NCBI RefSeq assembly: GCF_003967555.1
Contig: NZ_BIFS01000001.1
Coordinates: forward strand, 5,828,001 to 5,892,000
Length of the DNA stretch: 64,000 nucleotides
Reading direction: 5' to 3'
Origin: Dictyobacter kobayashii
Lineage (GTDB): Bacteria; Chloroflexota; Ktedonobacteria; Ktedonobacterales; Ktedonobacteraceae
Translations under genes and position numbers: made by a program
Part shown: positions 18,940 through 27,643 of the stretch, in pieces
How positions within the stretch are numbered: the first letter of the stretch is position 1
Layout: each line of letters starts with the position of its first letter
Notes under the pieces: model-generated
Database searches by the model: none
The model's input: only the letters and a program-made list of their open reading frames with translations
Told to the model about the DNA's origin: nothing

Positions 18940-20295
18940 GTGTGCATCCTGTATGTGAGAGGAATGAGAGCACTAGTGTTAAATGAAGTAGAGCATAGAT
19001 GGAATGGGATCAGGCTTCCTGAGTCTGAGTTAGCGCTGATCAGACAATTAGAAGCGATGCTTCAGCAGGTGGGCAGGCTGTGGGAGCATGAAGTGTTGCC
19101 ATTGCTTAATAGCGGTGGGTCGAGTAGCGAACAATGTGGGGTGGAGGTAGCTGACAATCATGTCGTCGGCCTGGTCGCGCGCTACTGTGAGCTAGCCGCA
19201 CTCCCGGAATCTCTAGGAGCACTGGAACAGCTGCGCTACCTGGATGTACGTGGCAATCAACTGGCCTCCCTGCCTGTATCGCTGGGCCAGTTGCGACAGC
19301 TTCATACACTAATTATTGATCATAACAGACTGACGGAGCTGCCAGAGAGCCTGGGGCAATTAAAGTTGTTGCGGGCCTTGCATGCAGATGGGAATTGCTT
19401 GAGCGTTTTTCCGGCACAGATCTGCCTGTTGCCTGTCCTGGAGACGTTGCGGTTCTATGGCAATCAGCTGCAGGAATTGCCGACTGAGATCGGCCACCTG
19501 AGCCAGCTCAAAGATCTTAGCGTAGGTAAAAATCAGCTGACCGCGCTCCCGGAGACGCTCTGGCAATTAACGCAGTTACAGATATTAAACGTAGGCGAAA
19601 ACCAGTTGTCTGTTCTCTCTGAGGGCATTGGTCAGCTCAGCCAGCTGCACACCCTCGACCTGGGCCACAATCTATTGAGTGAGCTACCGGTTTCACTGGG
19701 CCAGCTAACAAAGCTGGAGGCTTACCTGTATCTCAGCAATAACCGCCTGACGACGCTAGCGCCAGCCTTGTTTGAGCGCCTGGACAAGCTCACCTACCTC
19801 AACCTGACCGACAACCTGCTGCGGGAGCTGCCCGACACGATTGGCCACCTGAGCAGCTTACGCGAGCTGCGCATCTACAACAACCAGTTGCAGACCCTGC
19901 CAGAGTCCCTTGGTAAACTGAGCCAGTTGCAAGAATTACACGCGATGAATAACCGTCTGGTTGTTTTGCCGGAATCCTGTGGACAGCTGACGCAACTGAA
20001 AGAGCTGCGCCTAACCAACAATCGCTTGCACACGCTGCCTGGATCGTTGGGTGGGCTGGCGCACCTGAGTATATTGGATCTCAGAAACAATCAGCTACAG
20101 GAACTTCCTGTAACGCTGGCCCGACTGGAAAGCCTGGTGCAACTGGACCTCAGGGCCAATCGCCTGGTTGTCCTGCCGCCACAACTTGCAAATCTCCCGA
20201 AATTGGAGAAATTAGACCTGCGCTGGCTTAAACTGTTCTCCGATCCGGATTGGCTGCAACGTCTGCAAGAGCGAGGCTGCATTGTGCTTAGATAA
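18940..20295 (+). CDS. Leucine-rich-repeat protein
   Basis: A 451-residue protein. After about 70 residues of helical N-terminus come about 15 to 16 tandem 23-residue LRRs of the form LxxLxLxxNxLxxLPxxLGxL, from residue 80 to 430. It has no signal peptide or membrane helix, so it is probably cytoplasmic. LRRs bind proteins or ligands; no enzyme domain is attached. The start is uncertain: the ATG at 18940 has a weak ribosome site, the ATG at 18964 has AGAGGA directly against it. The gene is divergent from the NB-ARC gene 850 bases away, so NB-ARC and LRR modules, joined in plant NLRs, sit in neighbouring genes here. Confidence 0.85.
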   Translation: MCILYVRGMRALVLNEVEHRWNGIRLPESELALIRQLEAMLQQVGRLWEHEVLPLLNSGGSSSEQCGVEVADNHVVGLVARYCELAALPESLGALEQLRYLDVRGNQLASLPVSLGQLRQLHTLIIDHNRLTELPESLGQLKLLRALHADGNCLSVFPAQICLLPVLETLRFYGNQLQELPTEIGHLSQLKDLSVGKNQLTALPETLWQLTQLQILNVGENQLSVLSEGIGQLSQLHTLDLGHNLLSELPVSLGQLTKLEAYLYLSNNRLTTLAPALFERLDKLTYLNLTDNLLRELPDTIGHLSSLRELRIYNNQLQTLPESLGKLSQLQELHAMNNRLVVLPESCGQLTQLKELRLTNNRLHTLPGSLGGLAHLSILDLRNNQLQELPVTLARLESLVQLDLRANRLVVLPPQLANLPKLEKLDLRWLKLFSDPDWLQRLQERGCIVLR

Positions 20296-20310
20296 CAGAG
20301 AAGAATGAAA

Positions 20311-20329
20311 AGCGCCCGCGAGGGGCGCT
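20311..20329 (-). terminator. Terminator between the LRR gene and the oxidoreductase
   Basis: AGCGCCC and GGGGCGCT pair around a tiny loop. On the minus strand the stem is followed by TTTTCATTCTTC, so it best serves the oxidoreductase gene ending at 20364, but it also lies after the LRR gene. Confidence 0.6.
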
Positions 20330-20363
20330 GGTAAAACATCTACTCAAAAAGGCATGTTGCAGG

Positions 20364-21440
20364 TCAGGAGGGTGGCGTAGGTTGGATCGCGCCGCTCTCG
20401 ATCATGGCATACAGGGGATGGTCGGTGATGGTCAGCGGGAGGTCGACACGGCCACGGCGGCGGCTGCTTTCATAGATGCCAAAGATGATCTCCGTGGCAT
20501 TCAACGCGTTGCGCGCGCACAGCTCCGAGGTCTGATCATTGAGGATGGCATACACGATATTGGCGATTGCCCGCTCCACATAATGTGGACCATGGAGGTT
20601 GTCGGCCCCGGTATCGATATACTCCCATTCATGGCGACCGTGGCCCTGGATACGCAGGTGTTGATTGTCTTCCCAGTTGCCAATCTCGATACTGCCAGCA
20701 CTGCCAAGCAAGCGAATGTCGGTACCGATCAGCTCTGAACCGGGTCCGGTACTGATCAAGCCAAAGACACCATTGCGGTAGCGCCAGGTGGCGATAGCCT
20801 GATTCTCGACATGGGCACCAAAGACACGCGACTCCGTACGGTAGTCGATCTGGCCCAGCACCCATTCAGCGGCCTGTTCGCCTGTATAGAGTCCGGCCAT
20901 ATCCAGGTAGTGGGTGCCCCAATCATAAATATTGCCGCATGAGATCTCAAGGCGTTGCAAATCGCCGATATCGCCAGCCATAAGCAGCTCATGGGCCTTG
21001 CGGAAAGGCAGGCCAAAGCGCCGCTGATGATTAAAGGTCAGGCGCACCCCACGGCGCGAACACTCCTGTTCCATCAGACGAGCCATGCCCCAATTATCGC
21101 TCATTGGTTTCTCACAATGGATCGCCCGCACGCCTGCCACCGCACAATCCAGCACCATCTGCGCATGTAGATGAGGCCACGTACAGATACTCACCACGTC
21201 CAGCGCCGCCTCATTGAGCATCTTCTTATAGTCTGTGTAAATGCCTTCAGAGGGGATGCCGTTGGTTTCAGCGAAAGCGGCCGCGTATTCCTGAACCAGA
21301 TCGGCGCAGGCGACCAGCTCGCACTGTTCTGGCAGCGCCAGGTAACCAGCAGCATGCTCATAAGCCATCGCAAAGCCAAACGCGTCTCGGCGCTCCTTAC
21401 GCCTACCTGTGCCGATAAAACCAATCCGTAAACGAGTCAT
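20364..21440 (-). CDS. Gfo/Idh/MocA-family NAD(P)-dependent oxidoreductase
   Basis: 358 residues. The N-terminal Rossmann fold shows RIGFIGTGRRKERRDAF (GxGxxx variant), VACADL at the end of strand 2, and HCEKPMSDNW, the conserved E-K-P motif whose Lys is part of the active site. The C-terminal domain has DWGTHYLDM, with the catalytic-type Asp/His. Such enzymes oxidise or reduce sugars and cyclitols; the substrate cannot be told. GGAAGAGG precedes the ATG. It is a single gene; two relatives lie at 52812 and 54162. Confidence 0.88.
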   Translation of the reverse strand: MTRLRIGFIGTGRRKERRDAFGFAMAYEHAAGYLALPEQCELVACADLVQEYAAAFAETNGIPSEGIYTDYKKMLNEAALDVVSICTWPHLHAQMVLDCAVAGVRAIHCEKPMSDNWGMARLMEQECSRRGVRLTFNHQRRFGLPFRKAHELLMAGDIGDLQRLEISCGNIYDWGTHYLDMAGLYTGEQAAEWVLGQIDYRTESRVFGAHVENQAIATWRYRNGVFGLISTGPGSELIGTDIRLLGSAGSIEIGNWEDNQHLRIQGHGRHEWEYIDTGADNLHGPHYVERAIANIVYAILNDQTSELCARNALNATEIIFGIYESSRRRGRVDLPLTITDHPLYAMIESGAIQPTPPS

Positions 21441-21617
21441 AGTCCTCTTCCTTCATCCATAATCTACTCTGATTTAGGTAGACAAACAGCACTTAGAGAA
21501 TTTTACTCTTCGAATTAATAGTAACATACTTTTGCCGGACGAGTGCCGTTCTTCTATCAAATGATATGCCTTGGATGCTTGCGCTGTGGGCGCTGGTTGT
21601 GGCTTTCTTTCGGGTGC

Positions 21618-22853
21618 TTAGAATGCCACAGGCAGGCTTGTGAGGCCGCGCAAGATGGGTGTGCGGTTCCAGGCCAGTTGTTCTGGCTCCTCTGCCAGAT
21701 GAAGGGCAGGCAGACGCCGTAGCAAGGTAGCGAAGGCAATCTGACCTTCCAGGCGCGCCAGAGGTGCCCCAAGGCAGACATGGATCCCTTTGCCAAAGGC
21801 GAGATGCCTGTTCACCTGACGCGTAATCTCCAACTCGTCTGGCTCGTTGAACTGCTGTGGATCGGTATTGGCCGCAATCAAGGAGAGCAGCACCATCTCG
21901 CCCTGGCGAATGACCTGGCCATGCATGGGAATGTCTTCGAGCGCCCAACGTGGTGAAGAGAGACTTACCGGAGCCGTGTAGCGCAACAACTCCTCAACGG
22001 CGGAAGGGATGAGGGTAGCATCCTGTTGGAGCAGGCGCAGTTGTGCAGGATGTTGCAACAGGGCCAGCGTACCAGTGCCGATCAGATTGACCGTCGTCTC
22101 ATGCCCGGCGACAATGAGCAGGAAGATCGTCGAAATGAGCTCGTTCTCGTTCAGCGTGTCTCCGCTCTCCTCGGCCTGGATCAGGTCGCTGACCAGGTCA
22201 CTGCCAGGATGTGCGCGCTTCTCGACCAGCAGCGTTTTGATATAGTGCGCGAACGACTCCATTGCCGTGGCGGCTCCCTCCCTTTGCTGAGATCCCTCAC
22301 CAGAAGTGATGAGCGCCTGGGTCCAGTTGCGGAATTGCTGGCGATCCGCTGTGGGTATGCCCAGCATTTCTGAAATGACCGTGATGGGTAGTGGAAAAGC
22401 AAAATCCGCAATGAGATCCATCGCTCCACGCTCCTGAACCGTATCCAATAGCTCATCGGTAATTTGCTGGATGCGTGGACGCAGCTGCTCGATCATACGT
22501 GGTGTAAAGGCTTTTGAGACCAGGCCACGCAAACGCGTATGGTCCGGCGGATCGACCGTCAGCATGTCCCGTCGCCAGGCGATTATTTGTTTGATGGCTG
22601 TGTTCTCTTCACTGGTACTGGTCGCTGGCCTATCCTCTAAACGAAAAAGTTTCTGTACATCCTTTGTAAAACGCGGATCTTTCAGAATCGCAATGGCATC
22701 CTCGTAGCTGGTGGTAATCCAGCCGCCCGCTACACCAGGGAATCCCGTGATATATGTAAGCGGCGCCTGCTCACGTAAATGTGCGTAGAAGGCATAGGGA
22801 TTGCGCTTGGTTTCTTGAGCAAGTAGATCTTCCAGCGTAATATGATCAGTCAT
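21618..22853 (-). CDS. Cytochrome P450, CYP107-like
   Basis: A 411-residue soluble bacterial P450. Motifs: I-helix AGHETTVNL, K-helix ExxR (EELLR), and the heme loop FGKGIHVCLGAPLARLE with the axial Cys. It hydroxylates a small organic substrate with electrons from a ferredoxin, which is not encoded nearby. The frame continues upstream to 22964, but the ATG at 22853 (MTDHITLEDLL) has AAAGGA at good spacing and fits the family start. It is divergent from the TetR-type gene at 23053, which probably regulates it through the palindromes in the shared spacer. Confidence 0.9.
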   Translation of the reverse strand: MTDHITLEDLLAQETKRNPYAFYAHLREQAPLTYITGFPGVAGGWITTSYEDAIAILKDPRFTKDVQKLFRLEDRPATSTSEENTAIKQIIAWRRDMLTVDPPDHTRLRGLVSKAFTPRMIEQLRPRIQQITDELLDTVQERGAMDLIADFAFPLPITVISEMLGIPTADRQQFRNWTQALITSGEGSQQREGAATAMESFAHYIKTLLVEKRAHPGSDLVSDLIQAEESGDTLNENELISTIFLLIVAGHETTVNLIGTGTLALLQHPAQLRLLQQDATLIPSAVEELLRYTAPVSLSSPRWALEDIPMHGQVIRQGEMVLLSLIAANTDPQQFNEPDELEITRQVNRHLAFGKGIHVCLGAPLARLEGQIAFATLLRRLPALHLAEEPEQLAWNRTPILRGLTSLPVAF

Positions 22854-22918
22854 GTCTACTATCCTTTCATTGATTGTGCTATGTTCACTATAAATGTTGC
22901 GCCTCGACGAAAAGGCAG

Positions 22919-22935
22919 TTTGACAGTTGTCCAAA
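22919..22935. promoter_or_regulatory. Candidate TetR-type operator between P450 and TetR genes
   Basis: TTTGACAGTTGTCCAAA is an imperfect 17-bp palindrome. GACAACCTGTC at 22960-22970 and the pair GAGACA/TGTCTC at 23001-23031 carry related GACA/TGTC half sites. Several related half sites in a 200-base divergent spacer suggest the regulator acts on both genes. Confidence 0.45.
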
Positions 22936-23052
22936 TGTAATACATGATAATCAATATGTGACAACCTGTCTCATTCGAAGTGTAGCCTGAGCGCAAGTCA
23001 GAGACAAGTAGCAATCAACAAGAAATGTCTCATATGTAACAGGGAGCAAAAA

Positions 23053-23727
23053 ATGTCTCATAACCCCGACGATTTACGGGTAAGGCGCACCCGTAAGCTT
23101 CTCCGTGACGCGCTCATCGAGCTGATAGAGGAGCGTGGCTTCGACGCCCTCACGGTGGGCGAGATTGCTCAGCGCGCCATGGTAAGTCGAGCCGCATTCT
23201 ACCGATACTATCAGGATAAATACGACCTGGTTGAGAAGATCTTTGAAGACGCGATCCAGACCCTTACGCGCGAGATCGAACCTCTCCGGCGCGACGTTTT
23301 CGCCAGCTTTGATGCCGCCCACCAGCCTACATCATGGGCCGAATTGTTTAAGCTGGCTGAGGTGATGGAAGAATTTACACCAGAGCCATGGGTGAAGCTC
23401 TTTGAGCATTTCGAGGAATATGAACGCTTCTACCGCGTAATGCTTGGCAAGAAGGGGAGTTCCTGGTTCTCGCTAAAGATGCGTGAGTATCTAACCGAAA
23501 TAGCCAGTGAGCGCCTGCAAGCGTTTATATACTACGTAAATGGAAAGCGCGTTAGCGGCCAGAGGCCTTTGATAGAAGGGTTATTGCCCACACTGATAAC
23601 CGCGCAGCTTGTTGATTCCATTACCTGGTGGCTTGAGAGCGGAAGGCCCTATCCTGCCAGGCAGATTGCAACCTATTGTTTCCGCCTGATATTTGCGACC
23701 ATCAAAGAAGTGAGCAACTGGGAATGA
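23053..23727 (+). CDS. TetR/AcrR-family transcriptional regulator
   Basis: 224 residues. The N-terminal helix-turn-helix is typical: ALIELIEERGFDALTVGEIA, then SRAAFYRYYQDKYDLVEKIF (residues 17-70). The C-terminal ligand domain (about 80-220) resembles the TetR C-terminal domain found with antimicrobial-resistance regulators, but its ligand is unknown. GGGAG lies seven bases before the ATG. Divergent from the P450 gene; autoregulation and control of the P450 are the likely roles. Confidence 0.88.
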   Translation: MSHNPDDLRVRRTRKLLRDALIELIEERGFDALTVGEIAQRAMVSRAAFYRYYQDKYDLVEKIFEDAIQTLTREIEPLRRDVFASFDAAHQPTSWAELFKLAEVMEEFTPEPWVKLFEHFEEYERFYRVMLGKKGSSWFSLKMREYLTEIASERLQAFIYYVNGKRVSGQRPLIEGLLPTLITAQLVDSITWWLESGRPYPARQIATYCFRLIFATIKEVSNWE

Positions 23728-23977
23728 GTTTGTGCTTAAGTTCCTGAGAACGCTAAACCATTTCAGTGTTTACCCATACCAATATCCGGGCGGATTATTC
23801 TCCTCTTCCTTCATTCACCACCTACCCTGCTTCAGCACAGCAACCGCATGGGGAGAATTTTAACCTTCTACTTAATTAGCTCTTATTGATTTTTACTCCC
23901 AAAAATTGCAACGTTTTCGGGCATTGCAGCGATGTAGGGTATGAACTAGTTCGATTGATATATACGTGGAGGAATAG

Positions 23978-24520
23978 ATGCACAAAGGCCCGGGATCGCG
24001 GAATAAAGGTGACCATATTCCGCTAGCAGAACGCCATACATATACGGCCAATCTCTACCAACACCATGCGCCTCTTCTTTTTGCCTATCTTAAGCGACAT
24101 ACCGCGAGCGTCAATGATGCCGAGGATATTCTGGCCGAGGTTTTTATTGCCGTACTGGGACATGATCTCACGGAAATGGGCGAGACCGAACAACGAGCCT
24201 GGTTGTGGACGATTGCCCGCAACAAGATCAACGATTATTATCGCCGCCGTCACCGACAGCCGCAGATATCTCTAGCAGACATGGAGGAAATAGCGGGAGA
24301 CAAAGATCCCGAGGAACAGGCCCTGCAGCAGGAGGAAGCTGCCTTCCTCCATGGATACCTGCAGAGCCTCTCACCGATACAACAAGAAGTGCTGCAAATG
24401 CGTTTCGCTGGAGAACTGCGTTGCATAGAGATCGCCACCCTGCTCAATAAACGTGAAGGAACGATCCGCAGCATCCTCTCACGCGCCTTAAACGAATTAC
24501 GTAAGCACTACGAACGATGA
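23978..24520 (+). CDS. ECF-type RNA polymerase sigma factor
   Basis: 180 residues. Region 2 is at about 25-95 (HHAPLLFAYLKRHTASVNDAEDILAEVF, RAWLWTIARNKINDYYRRR) and region 4 at about 115-178 (LQSLSPIQQEVLQMRFAGEL, IEIATLLNKREGTIRSILSRAL). It directs RNA polymerase to a small regulon, often including its own promoter. The stop is 18 bases before the start of the membrane beta-propeller gene, so the two form an operon, and the partner is the likely anti-sigma factor. GTGGAGGA precedes the ATG. Confidence 0.9.
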   Translation: MHKGPGSRNKGDHIPLAERHTYTANLYQHHAPLLFAYLKRHTASVNDAEDILAEVFIAVLGHDLTEMGETEQRAWLWTIARNKINDYYRRRHRQPQISLADMEEIAGDKDPEEQALQQEEAAFLHGYLQSLSPIQQEVLQMRFAGELRCIEIATLLNKREGTIRSILSRALNELRKHYER

Positions 24521-24538
24521 ACGAAAGGGGTAAGCAAG

Positions 24539-26290
24539 TTGTCTGACACCAATGAGACATTTTTTAAGCCAGAAGAGATCGATGAGCAAATTGAGCGCGT
24601 CCTTTCAGATCAGCCAGCGAAACCCTCAGAGGAAGCTGCACGGCGCGCTATCTCAGGTCTCCAGCGCATCTACGCCTTGAATAGCCCGGCACATGATCCA
24701 TCCCTCCAGCGTGTATGGCAACGCATATTGGACGCCGAAGCGCAGGAAAACGCAGGCGAGCAGCAAGAAGAAACAGCACAAGGATTGGGACAGCGTCCAC
24801 AACTTGATCGAGCATCTGGAGAGCGCCGGCGTGCCACAAAACGTTCCCGTCTCCTGCTCACACAACTGGTCGCCATTCTCTGTCTTGTGCTGATTGTAGG
24901 AAGCTTTGTGTGGTTTATTAATCGTCCAGGCCCGATTCAACCTGTCTCCAGGACCATCACAAATAGTTCTGGTAATTTGTATGCCTATCTTGGGCAGACG
25001 CTCTATCGCGTGGATAATCAGAGCCACAACATTATCTGGAAGTATACCTTTGCCAGTAATGAGGCCATAGAGGATAATTCTAGCATACCCCAATTGCGTC
25101 AGCACCAGTCATTCAGTGTGGGCAACATACTTTATGTGATGACCCATGATACTAAGGACGCTAATCAGCAATACCTGTATGCTTTTAGTCAGAACAGTGG
25201 GACCCTCCTCTGGAAGTTGTCTTCTGCCAGGCCACTGACGAACAACCAGACACTCTACACCCTGGTTGAATCTAGAACCTCGGATGTAAGTACGCTCATG
25301 GCGCGCAACCCACAAACTGGTCAGCAATTGTGGCAGCGCCAATATCCCATTATCGGATCGAAAAAAGATCCGGGATACGGGACCGATAATACCGAAGGTT
25401 TTAGACTTGTGGCGGCCAGCGAGGAGGTCCTGTACGCTGTAAGATCCTATCATCAAAATGGGCAAGATTTTTTTGCACGCTACGCCCTCAGCGCAAAAGA
25501 TGGCTCAATTATCTGGCAGAATAGCCAGCCCGTGGTGGGTAGTATATCTGATATCGAGGCGCAGATCGTCAATGGTGTGATTTACACGACTGAATATTAC
25601 CTTAAATCAATCACGCCGTATACAGACAAAAATGGCATGACTGTCTCCGAAATTCCTCAGTCACAAGTTGTGGCCTACGAAGCGACTACCGGCAAGAGGC
25701 TCTGGCAGACACCTGAAGGAATAGGTGAAGAACCTAACCCTGATTTTTCTCTGAGTGTCACCGGCACGCTGCTCTACTATCAGGTCTATAACCAAAACCT
25801 ATTGGTGACAAACTCACAGTCGCCCACCCCTGTCTTCACACTGTATGCCCTGCGCCTTACAGATGGAGCGCCACAGTGGCGTTACCAGGTGAAAGACACA
25901 AACATAACCGCCTCTACTATGGATGATAATAATCTGTATGTTGAGACCAGCCATCTCAATGGTGGACAGCTTGCCTTGAATATTGTAGCCCTGGATCAAC
26001 AAAATGGGACGTTACGCTGGACAACGCCGGTCAAATTCATGGATGATAGTAAGCCAACTCCAACGCCAACGGTAAAATCTTCGCCCTCAAAACCGATAGG
26101 ATCAATGCCAATAGGTATATCTGTAGATATGGCTCCCGTGGTCAGCCATGGCATTGTCTACTATAGCAGGCCAGGGAATAGTGTATATGCCCTGCAAGCA
26201 TCTGATGGCAAGATATTGACATTGTTTAGTATAGACAAGACCAATGATACGACTTTATACAGTAGACTTTTCTTCTTTGCCTTACCGTAA
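24539..26290 (+). CDS. Membrane-anchored PQQ-type beta-propeller protein, probable anti-sigma partner
   Basis: 583 residues from a TTG start preceded by AAAGGGG. Residues 1-100 are cytoplasmic, acidic and helical; one membrane helix (LLLTQLVAILCLVLIVGSFVWF) spans about 104-126; the rest is outside and shows PQQ/WD-like blades (LYAYLGQTLYRVDNQS, LYAFSQNSGTLLWKL, VVAYEATTGKRLWQT, VYALQASDGKILTLF). It directly follows the ECF sigma gene. By position and layout it probably binds the sigma factor inside and senses a condition outside. The cytoplasmic part lacks the His-Cys-Cys motif of zinc anti-sigma factors, so the role is inferred from context. Confidence 0.8.
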   Translation: MSDTNETFFKPEEIDEQIERVLSDQPAKPSEEAARRAISGLQRIYALNSPAHDPSLQRVWQRILDAEAQENAGEQQEETAQGLGQRPQLDRASGERRRATKRSRLLLTQLVAILCLVLIVGSFVWFINRPGPIQPVSRTITNSSGNLYAYLGQTLYRVDNQSHNIIWKYTFASNEAIEDNSSIPQLRQHQSFSVGNILYVMTHDTKDANQQYLYAFSQNSGTLLWKLSSARPLTNNQTLYTLVESRTSDVSTLMARNPQTGQQLWQRQYPIIGSKKDPGYGTDNTEGFRLVAASEEVLYAVRSYHQNGQDFFARYALSAKDGSIIWQNSQPVVGSISDIEAQIVNGVIYTTEYYLKSITPYTDKNGMTVSEIPQSQVVAYEATTGKRLWQTPEGIGEEPNPDFSLSVTGTLLYYQVYNQNLLVTNSQSPTPVFTLYALRLTDGAPQWRYQVKDTNITASTMDDNNLYVETSHLNGGQLALNIVALDQQNGTLRWTTPVKFMDDSKPTPTPTVKSSPSKPIGSMPIGISVDMAPVVSHGIVYYSRPGNSVYALQASDGKILTLFSIDKTNDTTLYSRLFFFALP

Positions 26291-26312
26291 GGCGACATGA
26301 TCGTTGTACGGT

Positions 26313-26357
26313 GGTGTTTACAGCGGCTGATATTATTAGCCGCTGTAAACATCATCT
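26313..26357 (+). terminator. Terminator between convergent genes
   Basis: GGTGTTTACAGCGGCT pairs with AGCCGCTGTAAACATC (one G-T pair) around nine bases, followed by ATCTTTT on the plus strand. It closes the sigma/propeller operon and may serve the convergent PhzF-like gene. Confidence 0.8.
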
Positions 26358-26384
26358 TTTGCGCTCAAGTTGTCGTTATTGAGT

Positions 26385-27176
26385 TTAGAGCAGTTCGCTG
26401 TGCATGACGGTCACGGCCTGTCCGCCCAGGCGTACCCGGTCGCCGTCGTGCAGTACGCGGACGATACCGCCGCGCTCGGAGGCCTGGTAGCCGGTAAGTT
26501 GCGCCCGACCCAGGCGTTTACTCCAGAAAGGACTGAGCACACAGTGAGCGGAGCCGGTGACGGGATCTTCATTGATGCCAACACTGGGGCAGAAGAAGCG
26601 CGAGACAAAATCGTAGTCTGAACTATCGGTGGCGGCGGCCGTGATGATCACCCCACGCGCCGGCAACGTGGCCATCTGGCCAAAGTCGGGTCGAAGGTTG
26701 CGCACCGTCTCTTCAGAATCAAGTTCAACCAGATAATCGAGCTGGCTCTTGCCAACGTAGCGTGGTGTCACGCCCAGGCTTGCCGTGATCACGGTATTAT
26801 TTTCCGCCGCCACTTCAGGCTTGGCGGGAAAGTTCAACTCGATCCATTCACCTGCTTGCCGGGCGGTCAAAAAGCCTCCCCTGGTGTAGAAGTGGGCCTC
26901 AGCATTGCTGGCCAGATAGCCCTGCTCCCAGAGCGTGTGGGCGCTGGCCAGTGTGCCATGGCCACACAGCTCAAGCTCAACGCTGGCCGAAAACCAGCGC
27001 AGGCGATAGCCATCATCCTGTGGATAAAGAAAAGCGGTTGCCGCCAGATTCATTTCGCGGGCTACCAATTGCAGCCAGCTATCTTCACGCGGCCCGTCCA
27101 GCACGCAGACTGCCGCTGAATTGCCAGCGAATGGGGTATGGGTAAACGCATCGACATGAAATAAGCGCAAGCTCAT
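26385..27176 (-). CDS. PhzF-family isomerase-like protein lacking the catalytic Glu
   Basis: 263 residues with the double hot-dog-like PhzF layout: FHVDAFTHTPFAGNSAAV at the start, LRWFSASVELELCGHGTLAS in the first half and GINEDPVTGSAHCVL in the second. In PhzF the motif NLSET carries the catalytic Glu45; here it reads NLAATAF, with Ala in its place. The protein may have another reaction or only bind a ligand. GGGAG lies before the ATG. Single gene. Confidence 0.85.
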   Translation of the reverse strand: MSLRLFHVDAFTHTPFAGNSAAVCVLDGPREDSWLQLVAREMNLAATAFLYPQDDGYRLRWFSASVELELCGHGTLASAHTLWEQGYLASNAEAHFYTRGGFLTARQAGEWIELNFPAKPEVAAENNTVITASLGVTPRYVGKSQLDYLVELDSEETVRNLRPDFGQMATLPARGVIITAAATDSSDYDFVSRFFCPSVGINEDPVTGSAHCVLSPFWSKRLGRAQLTGYQASERGGIVRVLHDGDRVRLGGQAVTVMHSELL

Positions 27177-27307
27177 TATTCGTTCTCCCTTATTCTTTAT
27201 TCGTGATTATTATAGAGGATTAAAATTTTGTGCTCAACAGCCATTTGCTGTTTGGGTTATGAGCCAATCTGGTTTGTGTCTTTGTGTACGTGCGCTGACG
27301 CGCCCGA

Positions 27308-27372
27308 GCTTTTTATTATGTGTTGTAGAAAAATGCTCAAAGAGCATTTTTCTACAACACATAATAAAAAGC
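27308..27372. repeat. Perfect 31-bp inverted repeat, family C hairpin
   Basis: Two 31-base arms (27308-27338 and 27342-27372) are exact reverse complements with a three-base loop. They follow the phrase TGACGCGCCCGA, which also precedes the hairpin at 55470-55518 as ATACGCGCCCGA. A single-stranded form would be an extremely stable cruciform or RNA hairpin. Confidence 0.9.
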
Positions 27373-27436
27373 GGGATCATCCTGAAGCTGGCTCTTACAA
27401 CACATAATAAAAAGCAGGATCATCCTGAAGCTGGCT
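27354..27436. repeat. Two 40-bp direct repeats
   Basis: 27354-27393 and 27397-27436 differ at one base and are separated by three bases. Each begins inside the right arm of the inverted repeat (ACAACACATAATAAAAAGC) and ends GATCATCCTGAAGCTGGCT. Probably a partial tandem duplication of the hairpin element. Confidence 0.85.
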
Positions 27437-27643
27437 TGTTAATTACGATATTTTCATGTTTTGTATTTTGAGATGAACATTATTTCATTCGTCCTATTAG
27501 AAGAGTATAGAATCCGGAGGATAGGACGGTTAAACTGTGGGATGAATGATAGGAAGTGTAGGGAAAGGCTAAGCGAGAAAAACCATGACTGGCGGTTCTG
27601 GTGGATGTTATCGAGATAGCGTAAAGCTAGAAGGAAAGATCTT

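Noticed and set aside
27354..27436. Direct repeats as a CRISPR array
   Set aside because: Only two units with a three-base spacer, and part of an inverted repeat; no cas genes.
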